A DNA stretch of 64,000 nt from Macrostomum hystrix (taxonomy: Eukaryota > Platyhelminthes > Macrostomidae), in the NCBI GenBank assembly GCA_950097015.1, contig CATNEN010000038.1, positions 12,890,001-12,954,000 of the forward strand, written 5' to 3'. Of this stretch, positions 30,949 to 42,900 are shown piece after piece (the first letter of the stretch is position 1; every line of letters begins with the position of its first letter). Below the pieces are notes generated by a model that ran no database searches, was not told the origin of the DNA, and saw only the letters and a program-made list of their open reading frames with translations. The position numbers and the translations under genes were made by a program.

Positions 30949-32530
30949 CTAAAAACCCGCCTTTGAAAAGTCGAGTCCGACAACTACGTAGTTTTTTGTA
31001 TCACATCTCAGCTGCTCAAGCAGACACTTAAGTTTACTTTTGACTTCCTCTTTCATGCCGCTGTATGCTACGACAGTGAGCCGCTCAAGATTGGCGGGGG
31101 GAATAATCTCAGGTAGCAACTCATCTCCATCCTGAATTTCCATGTAGATTAGCAGTGAGCTGTGGCCGAGATTGGACTTGCTGAGCATTGCTTCGATGAT
31201 TTTGTTAAGACGATTATTGTCTTGAACTTTTTCAACCAAGATTAAAACTAGAAGCAAACCTGACTGGACACCGGATCCTATGATGCTTCTCAGTAAATCA
31301 GGGCAACCTTTAGAATCGGTCATGAGCTCAGATCGCACCTGAAAGCCAACGAGTTCGAGAAAATTCTGATAGTCCCGCACAGCATCCAACAGACCGGCTG
31401 TTATGAGGACGGCGAGCCCGGGAGAACCTATCGCAGTTTGGAAATTACTAGATTGTGTAATATTAGAATTAGATCACCACAAAGATATACAATGTAGAAA
31501 GAAAACAAGTGCTTAGAATTCTACCTATTGTCTCCTCGCCACGCTGACGCCGACCGCGACTCCGATCTACATCATCGGAGGATTCTGGCTTTTGATTTGG
31601 CTGTTCAGTGAAATCCGTCGTAGTTTCAGTTCCGCTGACAATACTATTTAGTGAAGTATAGAAATGCTTCCGATTCGCTGAAATAATTTAGCAAATGGAT
31701 TGCAGCAGGTTACATTCCGAGTCAGTTTTATCAAATTACCATCAATAAAATTTTACCTGTTCCCATGAATTTCGTTGTGTCAACTATGTAGAAGAGCTTT
31801 CTTGTTAGCACGCACCAGACCGGTACAACCGCAGTTCCTGTGGGTGCAACAGGTAATTTCTCATTAATTCGCGAAATCATTAATGCCACATCGCTAGTGG
31901 CTGCGTTGGCGATGAATGTTTCACAGATAGCACGGACCAGGGGGCTGCCATCATCACAATCGGTGCTAGTAGCTTCAGCCTGGCACCAAATCATGCCGCT
32001 TCTTGGAGGACTTTTTAAGTCCCCGTTTTTAATTCCTTGCTGCTTCCGCAACTTTTCCACAACATCTGGCAGAAAACGCATGAGCCCTGGAGGCACGTGA
32101 TCCGAGTCTCCATGCGGCTGGACTTCCCAGTGTTGCACAATGAGTAGTCTGGGCTTACCCTGAATCTTGTTGCTAGTTGCCATTGCCTCGGTGATTTTGT
32201 CTAGGCAACTGTGGTCCAGCCTCCGATCTGACAAAATAACTAAAGCGCACGAGTCGCCGTGAAATCCCGACTCTGCAAACTTTTTTACACAATCTTCAAC
32301 GTTTTTTAAATTGACGCATCGGTTTGTGCATCCTTAACTCTAAAAACTAAATTTTCAAACAGCGTTAAGAGGAGCGTCCAGTCAGCGTACATCAATTTAT
32401 TATTCCGAGTCCGATCAAGGTTCCGAATGATTAACGCCTGCGGTTTGTGCGCGTTGTCGCGTCTGTTTCTATAAATGAAACCAATTGAACTTTTCAGCGA
32501 TTCGTCAATTTTGTTTTAGAAAGTCTCAGC
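30949..32530 (-). pseudogene. two catalytically dead caspase-fold modules, spliced to the active one, with frame breaks
   Basis: Exons 31427-30949, 31677-31525 and one ending at 31757 keep good splice sites and phases. The first module reads PQALIIRNLDRTRNNK and GDSCALVILSDRR, where the active-site SHG has become SDR and QACRG has become VQHWEV. The second begins LAVLITAGLLDAVRDY, has LILVEKV at the His site and LIYMEIQD at the Cys site. The exon at 31677-31525 is a polar linker. Breaks seen: TAG at 30951-30949 before the active module, a one-base shift at an A6 run (32302-32307), and TAA at 32518-32516. Either a young pseudogene or assembly errors; the retained splicing argues for recent function. 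Confidence 0.7.
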
Positions 32531-33033
32531 ACCTTCAATTTTGGTTAGCCTATCGGATTCACAAGGCTTTATGATGTCTCTGATAAATTTCTTATTGTTT
32601 ACTCCTCTTACATTGAGCTCACAGTGCATATCAGATAGAATCTTTGACACACACTCGCGATCCAATAGCTCACCCTGCTGATCCTTCAGGTATGAAAATA
32701 ATTTCTCGATATCACTGAAAGGAGCGCCAATGGAGCGGAAATGATCGAGGATTTGTATTTGAAGTCAATATTGCTGAATTGTCTGCACAGTTCTTCGTCT
32801 CTTGAGTTTTCTTTACGCTCGTATTGGGTGCCGCAGCAGCAGCTGATCTACGAGCCGTACATCCTCTCGCAAAGATTTGCGGTACTCAAGAAAGTCTTTC
32901 AAGAAGCACAATGAGGTTTCATCGCAGAGGACAAAGCAGAAAACCTCTTGGACACAAGACGTGTACAGGTTTTGACACCGTGTTAGGCCGTTTTTATGTA
33001 GCGACTGCTCCACTTTGTTGTACAATAACTTAG
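32520..33033 (-). pseudogene. upstream, frame-shifted part of the caspase gene, possible death-fold prodomain
   Basis: Minus-strand frames read VEQSLHKNGLTRCQNLY, then TSLCFLKDFLEYRKSLRED, RDEELCRQFSNIDF and ILDHFRSIGAPFSDIEKLFS, each in a different frame, so several shifts are needed to join them. The helical Leu pattern would suit a DED or CARD prodomain, but I cannot identify one with confidence. Confidence 0.4.
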
Positions 33034-33037
33034 CGTA
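32891..33037. repeat. 147-bp direct duplication, copy A
   Basis: Nearly identical to 33873-34019, 982 bases away (differences include ATCGCAGAGG against ATCACAGAGG). It covers the start of the possible caspase prodomain. Confidence 0.9.
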
Positions 33038-33039
33038 TA

Positions 33040-33870
33040 GGGTTCCAGTACCGAGAAACGTTCATTTTTGGCAAAGATCAACAGCAAATTTTTTTTGACT
33101 TTCTTGGTTTACTCACGAGATGAGTTTTCTGAAGTCGATGGGGGTAATCCTTCGAGTACTGAAATCATTAAATATGCATCATTGCTTTCTGTTCCTGACG
33201 CCAGGTTCTTCCACCATTTTGGAAACCACAGAAAAATTATAGAATTTTATTCATTTACTAGTAGTTGTAAACTTACTGATTCTTAGTATTAAGAATACTT
33301 ACATAAATATTTGCAGCAGCAGTAAATTTGCGAATGAAAAACACGCGAAATGCTTTTAAGCGACATGATGTCCAGATGAGCTCTGCATTGTCAAATTGAA
33401 TGAAATTGCTGCTGCAAGCAAGCCTTGAACTTGCATGCTAAGTCTGATCAGCTTAAAGTTGACATGGTAAGTATTGTCCTAAAGTTGACTGATGCGCACA
33501 TCAGTTTGCCTGTTGGCAAAAACAAGAGTGTCAAATTGGCAGCGCAGCTAAGTTTTGTCTCATACAATGGAGCAGGCTCTATTGGGAGAATAATGTAGAT
33601 TTATTTCATTAACATATCAGTAGGCTAAGCTGTAGGGTAATTTTATGTCTGATTGGTTGCTATTATGATTGGGAGTGAGAAAAGCACTGCCTGACAAATG
33701 TGAGTCTCACTACTCAGAATTCGGCCTCGTGGCCCAGTGCGCTAATTTCAATACGTTGCTGTAGCTGTAAAGTAGCAGACAGAAAAACTTTTTATAAGCT
33801 CTGTGTAATAATCGGTATGAAAAAAGAGAATTCCCTAGGTACATTAGAGTTTTTTCTACGACAGCATACA
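33040..33870. other. spacer between duplicated segments
   Basis: No gene seen. Confidence 0.3.
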
Positions 33871-33872
33871 AT

Positions 33873-34019
33873 AAAGTCTTTCAAGAAGCACAATGAGGTT
33901 TCATCACAGAGGACAAAGCAGATAACCTCTTGGACACAAGACGTGTACAGGTTTTGACACCGTGTTAGGCCGTTTTTATGTAGCGACTGCTCCACTTTGT
34001 TGTACAATAACTTAGCGTA
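33873..34019. repeat. 147-bp direct duplication, copy B
   Basis: Second copy of 32891-33037. Beyond its inner end the frame diverges at once, so only the first exon-like part was duplicated. Confidence 0.9.
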
Positions 34020-34084
34020 CATAGTACATAATTAGTACATAAAAGTTAATCTAGTTTATCTAGTTATAAAGACGACTTTATTAC

Positions 34085-36428
34085 AGAAGGATCTCCACAC
34101 GCCACATATGATTTATCACAGCCGCCCCCAGTTTCAGCCAGGAGCACTAAGAATCCACACGCCACATAGGATTTATCACAGCCGCCCCCAGTTTCAGCCA
34201 GGAGCACTAAGAATCCACACGCCACATATGATTTATCACAGCCGCCCCCAGTTTCAGCCAGGAGCACTAAGAATCCACACGCCACATAGGATTTATCACA
34301 GCCGCCATCAGTTTCAGCCAGGAGCACTAAGAATCCATCCGCCACATTGTATTTATCACAGCCGCCATCAGTTTCAGCCAGGAGCACTGAGAATCCATCC
34401 GCCACATTGTATTTATCACAGCCGCCATCAGTTTCAGCCAGGAGCACTAAGAATCCACACGCCACATAGGATTTATCACAGCCGCCATCAGTTTCAGCCA
34501 GGACACTAAGAATCCATCCGCCACATAGGATTTATCACAGCCGCCCCCAGTTTCAGCCAGGAGCACTAAGAATCCACACGCCACATAGGATTTATCACAG
34601 CCGCCATCAGTTTCAGCCAGGAGCACTAAGAATCCACACACCACATAGGATTTATCACAGCCGCCCACAGTTTCAGCCAGGAGCACTAAGAATCCACACG
34701 CCACATAGGATTTATCACAGCCGCCATCAGTTTCAGCCAGGAGCACTAAGAATCCATCCGCCACATTGTATTTATCACAGCCGCCATCAGTTTCAGCCAG
34801 GAGCACTGAGAATCCATCCGCCACATTGTATTTATCACAGCCGCCATCAGTTTCAGCCAGGAGCACTAAGAATCCACACGCCACATAGTATTTATCACAG
34901 CCGCCATCAGTTTCAGCCAGGAGCACTAAGAATCCACACGCCACATAGGATTTATCACAGCCGCCCCCAGTTTCAGCCAGGAGCACTAAGAATCCACACG
35001 CCACATAGGATTTATCACAGCCGCCATCAGTTTCAGCCAGGAGCACTAAGAATCCATCCGCCACATTGTATTTATCACAGCCGCCATCAGTTTCAGCCAG
35101 GAGCACTGAGAATCCATCCGCCACATAGTATTTATCACAGCCGCCATCAGTTTCAGCCAGGAGCACTAAGAATCCATCCGCCACATAGGATTTATCACAG
35201 CCGCCATCAGTTTCAGCCAGGAGCACTAAGAATCCATCCGCCACATAGTATTTATCACAGCCGCCATCAGTTTCAGCCAGGAGCACTAAGAATCCATCCG
35301 CCACATAGGATTTATCACAGCCGCCATCAGTTTCAGCCAGGAGCACTAAGAATCCACACGCCACATAGGATTTATCACAGCCGCCATCAGTTTCAGCCAG
35401 GAGCACTAAGAATCCACACGCCACATAGGATTTATCACAGCCGCCCACAGTTTCAGCCAGGAGCACTAAGAATCCACACGCCACATAGGATTTATCACAG
35501 CCGCCATCAGTTTCAGCCAGGAGCACTAAGAATCCACACGCCACATAGGATTTATCACAGCCGCCATCAGTTTCAGCCAGGAGCACTGAGAATCCATCCG
35601 CCACATAGTATTTATCACAGCCGCCATCAGTTTCAGCCAGGAGCACTAAGAATCCATCCGCCACATAGGATTTATCACAGCCGCCATCAGTTTCAGCCAG
35701 GAGCACTAAGAATCCATCCGCCACATAGTATTTATCACAGCCGCCATCAGTTTCAGCCAGGAGCACTAAGAATCCATCCGCCACATAGGATTTATCACAG
35801 CCGCCATCAGTTTCAGCCAGGAGCACTAAGAATCCACACGCCACATAGGATTTATCACAGCCGCCATCAGTTTCAGCCAGGAGCACTAAGAATCCACACG
35901 CCACATAGGATTTATCACAGCCGCCATCAGTTTCAGCCAGGAGCACTAAGAATCCACACGCCACATAGGATTTATCACAGCCGCCCACAGTTTCAGCCAG
36001 GAGCACTAAGAATCCACACGCCACATAGGATTTATCACAGCCGCCATCAGTTTCAGCCAGGAGCACTAAGAATCCACACGCCACATAGGATTTATCACAG
36101 CCGCCATCAGTTTCAGCCAGGAGCACTAAGAATCCACACGCCACATAGGATTTATCACAGCCGCCCACAGTTTCAGCCAGGAGCACTAAGAATCCACACG
36201 CCACATAGGATTTATCACAGCCGCCATCAGTTTCAGCCAGGAGCACTAAGAATCCACACGCCACATAGGATTTATCACAGCTGCCGACAGTTTCAGCCAG
36301 GAGCACTAAGAATCCACACGCCACATAGGATTTATCACAGCCGCCATCAGTTTCAGCCAGGACACTAAGAATCCATCCGCCACATAGGATTTATCACAGC
36401 CGCCCCCAGTTTCAGCCAGGAGCACTAA
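34085..36428. repeat. 60-bp tandem array, about 39 copies, with higher-order blocks
   Basis: Unit CCACATAGGATTTATCACAG, CCGCCATCAGTTTCAGCCAG, GAGCACTAAGAATCCACACG, period 60. Variant sites (ACACG/ATCCG, AGGAT/TGTAT/AGTAT, CATCA/CCCCA/CCACA, CTAAG/CTGAG) recur in order: blocks beginning with CTGAG at 35101 and 35581 repeat nearly the same variant order at a 480-bp step. Two units have a one-base deletion (34501 and 36361). On the minus strand the array is open for 625 codons as a 20-residue repeat around FLVLLAETDGGCDKS. The plus strand is open in part too. I do not call a protein, but the minus frame also enters non-repeat sequence at 36430-36510. Confidence 0.93.
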
Positions 36429-36429
36429 G

Positions 36430-36980
36430 AAGCTGCTGCCGCAGAGGCTCTGCAGCTGAAAGTGCACCTCGTGAATCATCAGCTCGCATTGACATAAGCT
36501 GTCTGTCTGGCTTACCTAACGACAAGTTAGCGAGGTTTCCCCTTCTGTTTTACACCGAGGCAATCAAACTAAGCTACCTAGAATCCGAAAGATAAGGCAA
36601 GCTCAAAGTCATCATTCCCTAACTGCTGCAGCCAATTAGAACGGAATATCCTTCGTCCAGCTGTCCTGTACCCCTGTACCACGGTACGGCTGTCCAGATC
36701 AACAGCACTTCAAGACTTGCACTGCGAGGTTTTGGTACGCCTGTACCATTTATCCATGGGTGGAACTAGCAAAATGTTTACTCGTATATTTATTATAAAA
36801 TGAATATATTTATATGCTAACTACAGCCTTGAACTTAGAGACTAATAGTTTTGCTGATTGGTACATCATTCCTTTTTCGAATATCCACCAGCGATTTGCG
36901 AAAGAAGTGAGTTTTCTCGCTAGACAAAAGGCAAAACGCTGAGCTCCGGTCGAGCATTAATTTCCGGCCTCATTATCGCA
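36430..36980. other. spacer and 3' flank of SLC13
   Basis: A short minus-strand frame at 36430-36515 runs into the 60-bp array (ELMIHEVHFQLQSLCGSS). No other feature seen. Confidence 0.3.
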
Positions 36981-36981
36981 A

Positions 36982-39900
36982 CTACAACGCAGTCATTGAG
37001 GGCATTGCCGTGCTGTTAAGCAAGGCGGTGACGGCTGCTTTGTTGGCCCAGGACGGATACTCATACAGCTTGAAAATTCCCGGAGCGTAGGACAGTGTTG
37101 CTATGGAAACGATTGAGTTTGACATCAGCGTCATCATCGAGCCAGTGCGGAGCTAGAAGGGCCGGATAGAGGTGTCACTGTTGCTAAAGTAACAATCACT
37201 GAGAACAGAGACTTAGGCTAGTGACAGATCACTTCTGACATAAATGTGTAATTTGCACCAGCTGCTCACCATGTCGAAGGCGGTGAGATAGCCCCTAGAG
37301 TAGACCATTATGTTGGCCGGGGTTGAGATCGGCAGGATGAAGGCGAACGAGCAAGAGGCAGTGCAGCAGAGCATCAGGTAGAATGGGTGCACCCGCAGGC
37401 GCTCGCTCTGTGGTTTTTAAGGTAGAAACAGGTGTTGGACTTCTTAAAGACACCGATTAGAATTCTTAGAATGAGGATCCCACTCAGCCGATCCCCACTG
37501 CAGATCCCACTCAGCCAATCCCCACTGCAGATCCCACTAAGCCAATCCCCACTGCAGATCCCACTCTGCCAATCCCCACTGCAGATCCCCACTGCAAATC
37601 CTACTCAGCCAATCCCCACTGCAGATCCCACTCAGCTAATCCCCACTGCAAATCCCACTCAGCCAATCCACACTGCAGATCCCACTCAGCCAATCCCCAC
37701 TGCATATCCCACTCAGCCGATCCCCACTGCAGATCCCACACATGCAATCCCTACTGCAGATCCCACTCAGCCAATCCCCACTGCAGATCCCACTCAGCCA
37801 ATCCCAAAGCTCACAAAGCTGGCCAGAATGGGCAGAAGAATGGTGGCGGCGGCACCGTTGGAGGTGAGCTCCGTGAGAATGGCCGAACAGAAGCTGAAGA
37901 TGAAGACCAAAGCTTCCAGCGGGATGACGTGAAGCACGTACAGCTGCTTGCCGATCCAATCAGAGAGGCCGGATTCCTAAACAGTTGGGTTGAGTTGCAT
38001 ATTCATATGAGTTTATGCTATCAAAAATTCAGCTGAAAATGACACGGATTTTCAGTGTTCAAACCTTGGACGTCTCAGCTAGAGCCAGTCCGCTGCCAAG
38101 CATGAGCACAATGTGCCAGGCCACTCGTTCCTGCATTAGCTTCCAGTTCATTAACTTGTCCGGCTTTTCCACCACCAGCTGCACCTGAATGTCGTCCGTG
38201 ACGGCCACATCGTAAACCGTTGAGGCGTGCGATCGGCTGACTGGGCGGTGGCAGAAGGCGGCGAATGGGTTGCGGGAGGGGAGCAGGAACAGCAGAATGG
38301 CCGACATGATGGCCGGCTGGGCGTCGCTCATATAGGACACGACGCGATTGTTTTTGTCCTTGCCGCGGAAGAGCGCCGTCCAGCCCGGGACGCCCGGCTC
38401 GCGCGAGATCCACAGGCCGATGGTCACAGCGAAGAGAACCAGCACAAGGATCTCGGCAAAGCTGCAAACAATGGTCGAGCAGGCTTTGATGATGTTTGAG
38501 TAGGCTTTTGTGAAGTTAGGAGATTTTTTAAGTAGGTGTTTGGTTTGAGAAGGCTTTGCTGATTTGAGTAGGATTTGATCTGAGTAGGTTGTAGCATTCT
38601 GAGTTGGCTTCTATGGGTGAGGCAGGGCTCATTGGTCACACTCACGAGATGGGGCCCAGCTGCTCGTACTCCTTGACCAGGCCCTGCTTGATGCGGTCCT
38701 CGTCACTCTTGGGAATCTTCTTGGGCCGGATGAGGGAGCGCAGGCCGAGAAAGCTGATCTGCAGCCAGAGCCAGCTGAGGCCCAGGCAGACAATGGACAC
38801 GGGCATGGCGTAGAACATCCAGCTGCTGTAGTTGAAGCTGGTCTCCGAGCCGAAGTACTCCTGCACGATGCCGTTGAAGATAACGTTCGGCGAGGTGCCA
38901 GTGACGGTGGCGACTCCGCCGAACACGGCGCCGTAGGACACGGACAGCATGATCATCTTGCAGGTGCCGCGGAACTCCGCATTCCTTGGGTCGGCCAGGA
39001 AGTCCTGCGTGAAGGAGGATGCTTGATGCGTGATGAACTTCAAAACCCAACTCAGCCAATCCCCACTGCAGATCCCACAGACAAATTCCCACTGTTGATC
39101 CCACCCAACCCACACCCCATTCCAGTCCCACACAGCCCACACCCCAGTCCAGTCCCACACAGTCTACACTGAAGTCCAGTCCCACACAGTCCACACCCCA
39201 GTCCAGTCCCACACAGTCCACACCCCATTCCAGTCCCACACAGTCCACACCCAGTCCAGTCCCACACAGTCCACACCCCATTCCAGTCCCACACAGTCCA
39301 CACCCCAGTCCAGTCCCACACAGTCCACACCCCAGTCCAGTCCCACACAGTCCACACCCCAGTCCAGTCCCACACAGTCCACACCCCAGTTCAGTCCCAC
39401 ACAGTCCACACCCCAGTCCAGTCCCACACAGTCCACACCCCAGTTCAGTCCCACACAGTCCACACCCCAGTCCAGTCCCACACAGTCCACACCCCAGTCC
39501 AGTCCCACACAGTCCACACCCCAGTTCAGTCCCACACAGTCCACACCCCAGTCCAGTCCCACACAGTCCACACCCCAGTTCAGTCCCACACAGTCCACAC
39601 CCCAGTCCAGTCCCACACAGTCCACACCCCAGTCCAGTCCCACACAGTCCACACCCCAGTTCAGTCCCACACAGTCCACACCCCAGTTCAGTCCCACACA
39701 GTCCACACCCCAGTTCAGTCCCACACAGTCCACACCCCAGTCCAGTCCCACACAGTCCACACCCCAGTTCAGTCCCACACAGTCCACACCCCAGTCCAGT
39801 CCCACACAGTCCACACCCCAGTCCAGTCCCACACAGTCCACACCCCAGTTCAGTCCCACACAGTCCACACCCCAGTTCAGTCCCACACAGTCCACACCCC

Positions 39901-42900
39901 AGTCCAGTCCCACACAGTCCACACCCCAGTTCAGTCCCACACAGCCCACAGCCCAGTCCAGTCCCACACAGTCCAAACCCCATTCCAGTCCCACACAGCC
40001 CACACCCCAGTCCCACCTTCATTGGCAGGTCCAGCGCTGGGTCGTGCGCCGTCTCCGCCTGTCTTTCGGCGCTTTCCGCCACGTCCTGCAGCTGGCATTC
40101 GCCCGGCTCGCCGGAGTAGCAGTTGTTGACGGCGGCAGCCGCCTTCTTGTCGCTCGGTCCGCCGCTGGGCTGGAAGTGCTTCCGCAGCTCCAGCAGCACC
40201 GCCTCAGCAATTGGAATCATCATGGCCGTCGTCGCCGTGTTCGAGATCCACATTGACAGCAGCCAGGTGGGGATCAGGAAACCGAAAAGCAACCTGGCAG
40301 GGCGACAGGTCATTGAGGCATGTAGGGGATTTGGGAATCTGGGAGATGTCTCTCTGGGGATTAGTATCTGCAACCCAGTAAAAAACTCCTACCCTTTCTC
40401 GCAGAGTGCGATGGGATGGGGAATTGTGGTGTAAGAATACATTGGGATGGAAATCTGGTGAATGAGGAACTGGGGAAATAGGGATACGCAGAAATCAGGT
40501 TGGGTAAAAAAGAGTATCTGGAAACGAGGATCTTAGAAATGGAGATCTAGGGAATATTTTTCAGAGGGGAATGGGTTTCTAGTGATGGAGAGCTGATCAT
40601 GTGAGAATGGGGATCTGGGGACTTAAGTATTGAGAGCCTAGTGTTGTGATGGGAATATGAAGAATTACAATTTGAATTGGTTCCAGCCGTGTTTTGCAGT
40701 TAGTTCGGATATAAAATCCTGTCTGTATAAAATAGGGCTCTGAGGTTTCGGGTGATAATAAATATAGCTTAGACTTTTTATTTTTTCTAACGCTTAAGAA
40801 AATTACCCAAACTCGCTACTGTCAGTGAAACCAGGCAGAAAAAAAAGTTTTTTTAAGCAGGTTTGAGAAAACTGTTAACCTTTCACGTGAAATGTAAAAT
40901 GTCAAAGTAAAAAGGCTGTTCATGCGACACTATGCGCTAGCAATAAAAAATTAATTCCCATATTAACATGCCAGACATAAGTGACAGAGGCAGTGACCTG
41001 TCTCCAAACCGATCATCACTCCAGTTAGAAATCTGGTAAGCATATAACAGCACCTGACGCGTTGGCATGGCGACGAGTTTAACGGAAAATTATGGCTTTT
41101 TCAACTTGTCTAATCCGACTGTACCCAGATCGCGGTGGTCAGAATTGAGTTGCAGGTTAAATGTTTACCTGATATTGAATATGGCTCAAACGGTATAATA
41201 TGAATTAGCATTTATCTGGTAGGGCAGTAGCGCCAGTTTGCGGGTCAGTTGTCGGTAACTGGTCATAAACAATTATCATAACTTATCATATTAGTATTCA
41301 TGGAACTCTAGCAGTCACGACAAATCCCATTTGAATAGACGAATCGCTTAGCGCAACATTAAAGTTTGCAATGATATGCTTCGACCATCGACCAGTCAGT
41401 TCTGGCTGGCTTAACAAATTTGAAACTATGCCATTGTTAATAGTGCATCTCACCAGCGAGGCTGCACGCCAAACATGATGAGCACCTTCAGCGCGATCCG
41501 CTTGTGCAGATCCCAAACCTCGATTGATACGGCCAGGATTAAGCCGCCCAGAAACAGCATATTTGAGTCCTGCCGTCGTGGGTGCGCGATTGGAGCATTT
41601 TTTAGACAATTATGGGCGCATTTGGACGGAGTGGAAGGCTAGGCAATGCCATTGATACAGTGACTTTGTTGGAGACAATGAGAGAGATTGATAGGAAGCA
41701 CTGAGAGTGATTGATAGGAAGCACTGAGAGTGATTGATAGGAAGCACTGAGAGATTGATAGGAAGCACTGAGAGAGATTGATAGGAAGCACTGAGAGTGA
41801 TTGATAGGAAGCACTGAGAGTTATTGATAGGAAGCACTGAGAGTGACAGATAGAGACGCACTGAGAGTGACAGATAGAGACGCACTGCGAGTTATTGATA
41901 GAAAGCACTGAGAGTGACAGATAGAGACGCACTGAGAGTGACAGATAGAGACGCACTGAGAGTGACAGATAGAGACGCACTGAGAGTGACAGATAGAGAC
42001 GCACTGCGAGTTATTGATAGAAAGCACTGGGAGTGACGGAGACGCACTGAGAGTGACAGATAGAGACGCACTGAGAGTGACAGATAGAGACGCACTGCGA
42101 GTTATTGATAGAAAGCACTGGGAGTGACGGAGACGCACTGAGAGTGACAGATAGAGATGCACTGAGAGTGACAGATAGAGACGCACTGAGAGTGACAGAT
42201 AGAGACGCACTGAGAGTGACAGATAGAGACGCACTGAGAGTGACAGATAGAGATGCACTGAGAGTGACAGATAGAGACGCACTGAGAGTGACAGATAGAG
42301 ACGCACTGAGAGTGACAGATAGAGATGCACTGAGAGTGACAGATAGAGACGCACTGAGAGTGACAGATAGAGACGCACTGAGAGTGACAGATTATGGCAG
42401 ATAGGGAGACCATAGGAATAACAAAGGGAGTTACGTGACATGGGGAATCGACAGTGACAGATAAACCACTGAGTGACAGGGGCACTGAGAGTGACAAACA
42501 ATCAGGCTAGCCATTTGGCTGTACCTTGAAGTAGGCGGGACAGATGTCCTTGCTGGGCAGGATGCCAAACAGTGGCACCAGCACAACGGGAAACAGAGCC
42601 GTGATGCCCAGCGGCACCACTTCGAAGTTCCAGTAGAAGGACATCAGAATCAGGATGTACCCCGCCTTGGCCTCCTGAGTAAAATTTGGATTTCTATCTC
42701 ATTGTTAAACTCAAAGATCCAATTTCGGGATCCACTGTTTCCCCATCATACCTTGGTACCAATGCAGAACAGTAGAGGCAGCAGGGCGATTGGAATGCCA
42801 AACATGATGCACTGCACCCGGTAGGCGTAGATGACCTTCGCCGTGGTGCGTAGAGACCGACCGAGAGTGCGCAGGACTCCGGATGGTCGCTGCTCGTCAT

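Noticed and set aside
34108-34509. 133-codon plus frame in the 60-bp array
   Set aside because: Another frame of the same repeat; open only because the period is divisible by three.
34085-36428. CRISPR array
   Set aside because: Units are head-to-tail 60-bp repeats with no unique spacers, in an animal genome.
38703-40373. 556-codon minus frame with [10 protein letters not shown] repeats
   Set aside because: It is SLC13 exon 4 read into the intron 4 minisatellite; the exons on both sides have proper splice sites, and the intron (1012 bases) would shift the frame of exon 5.
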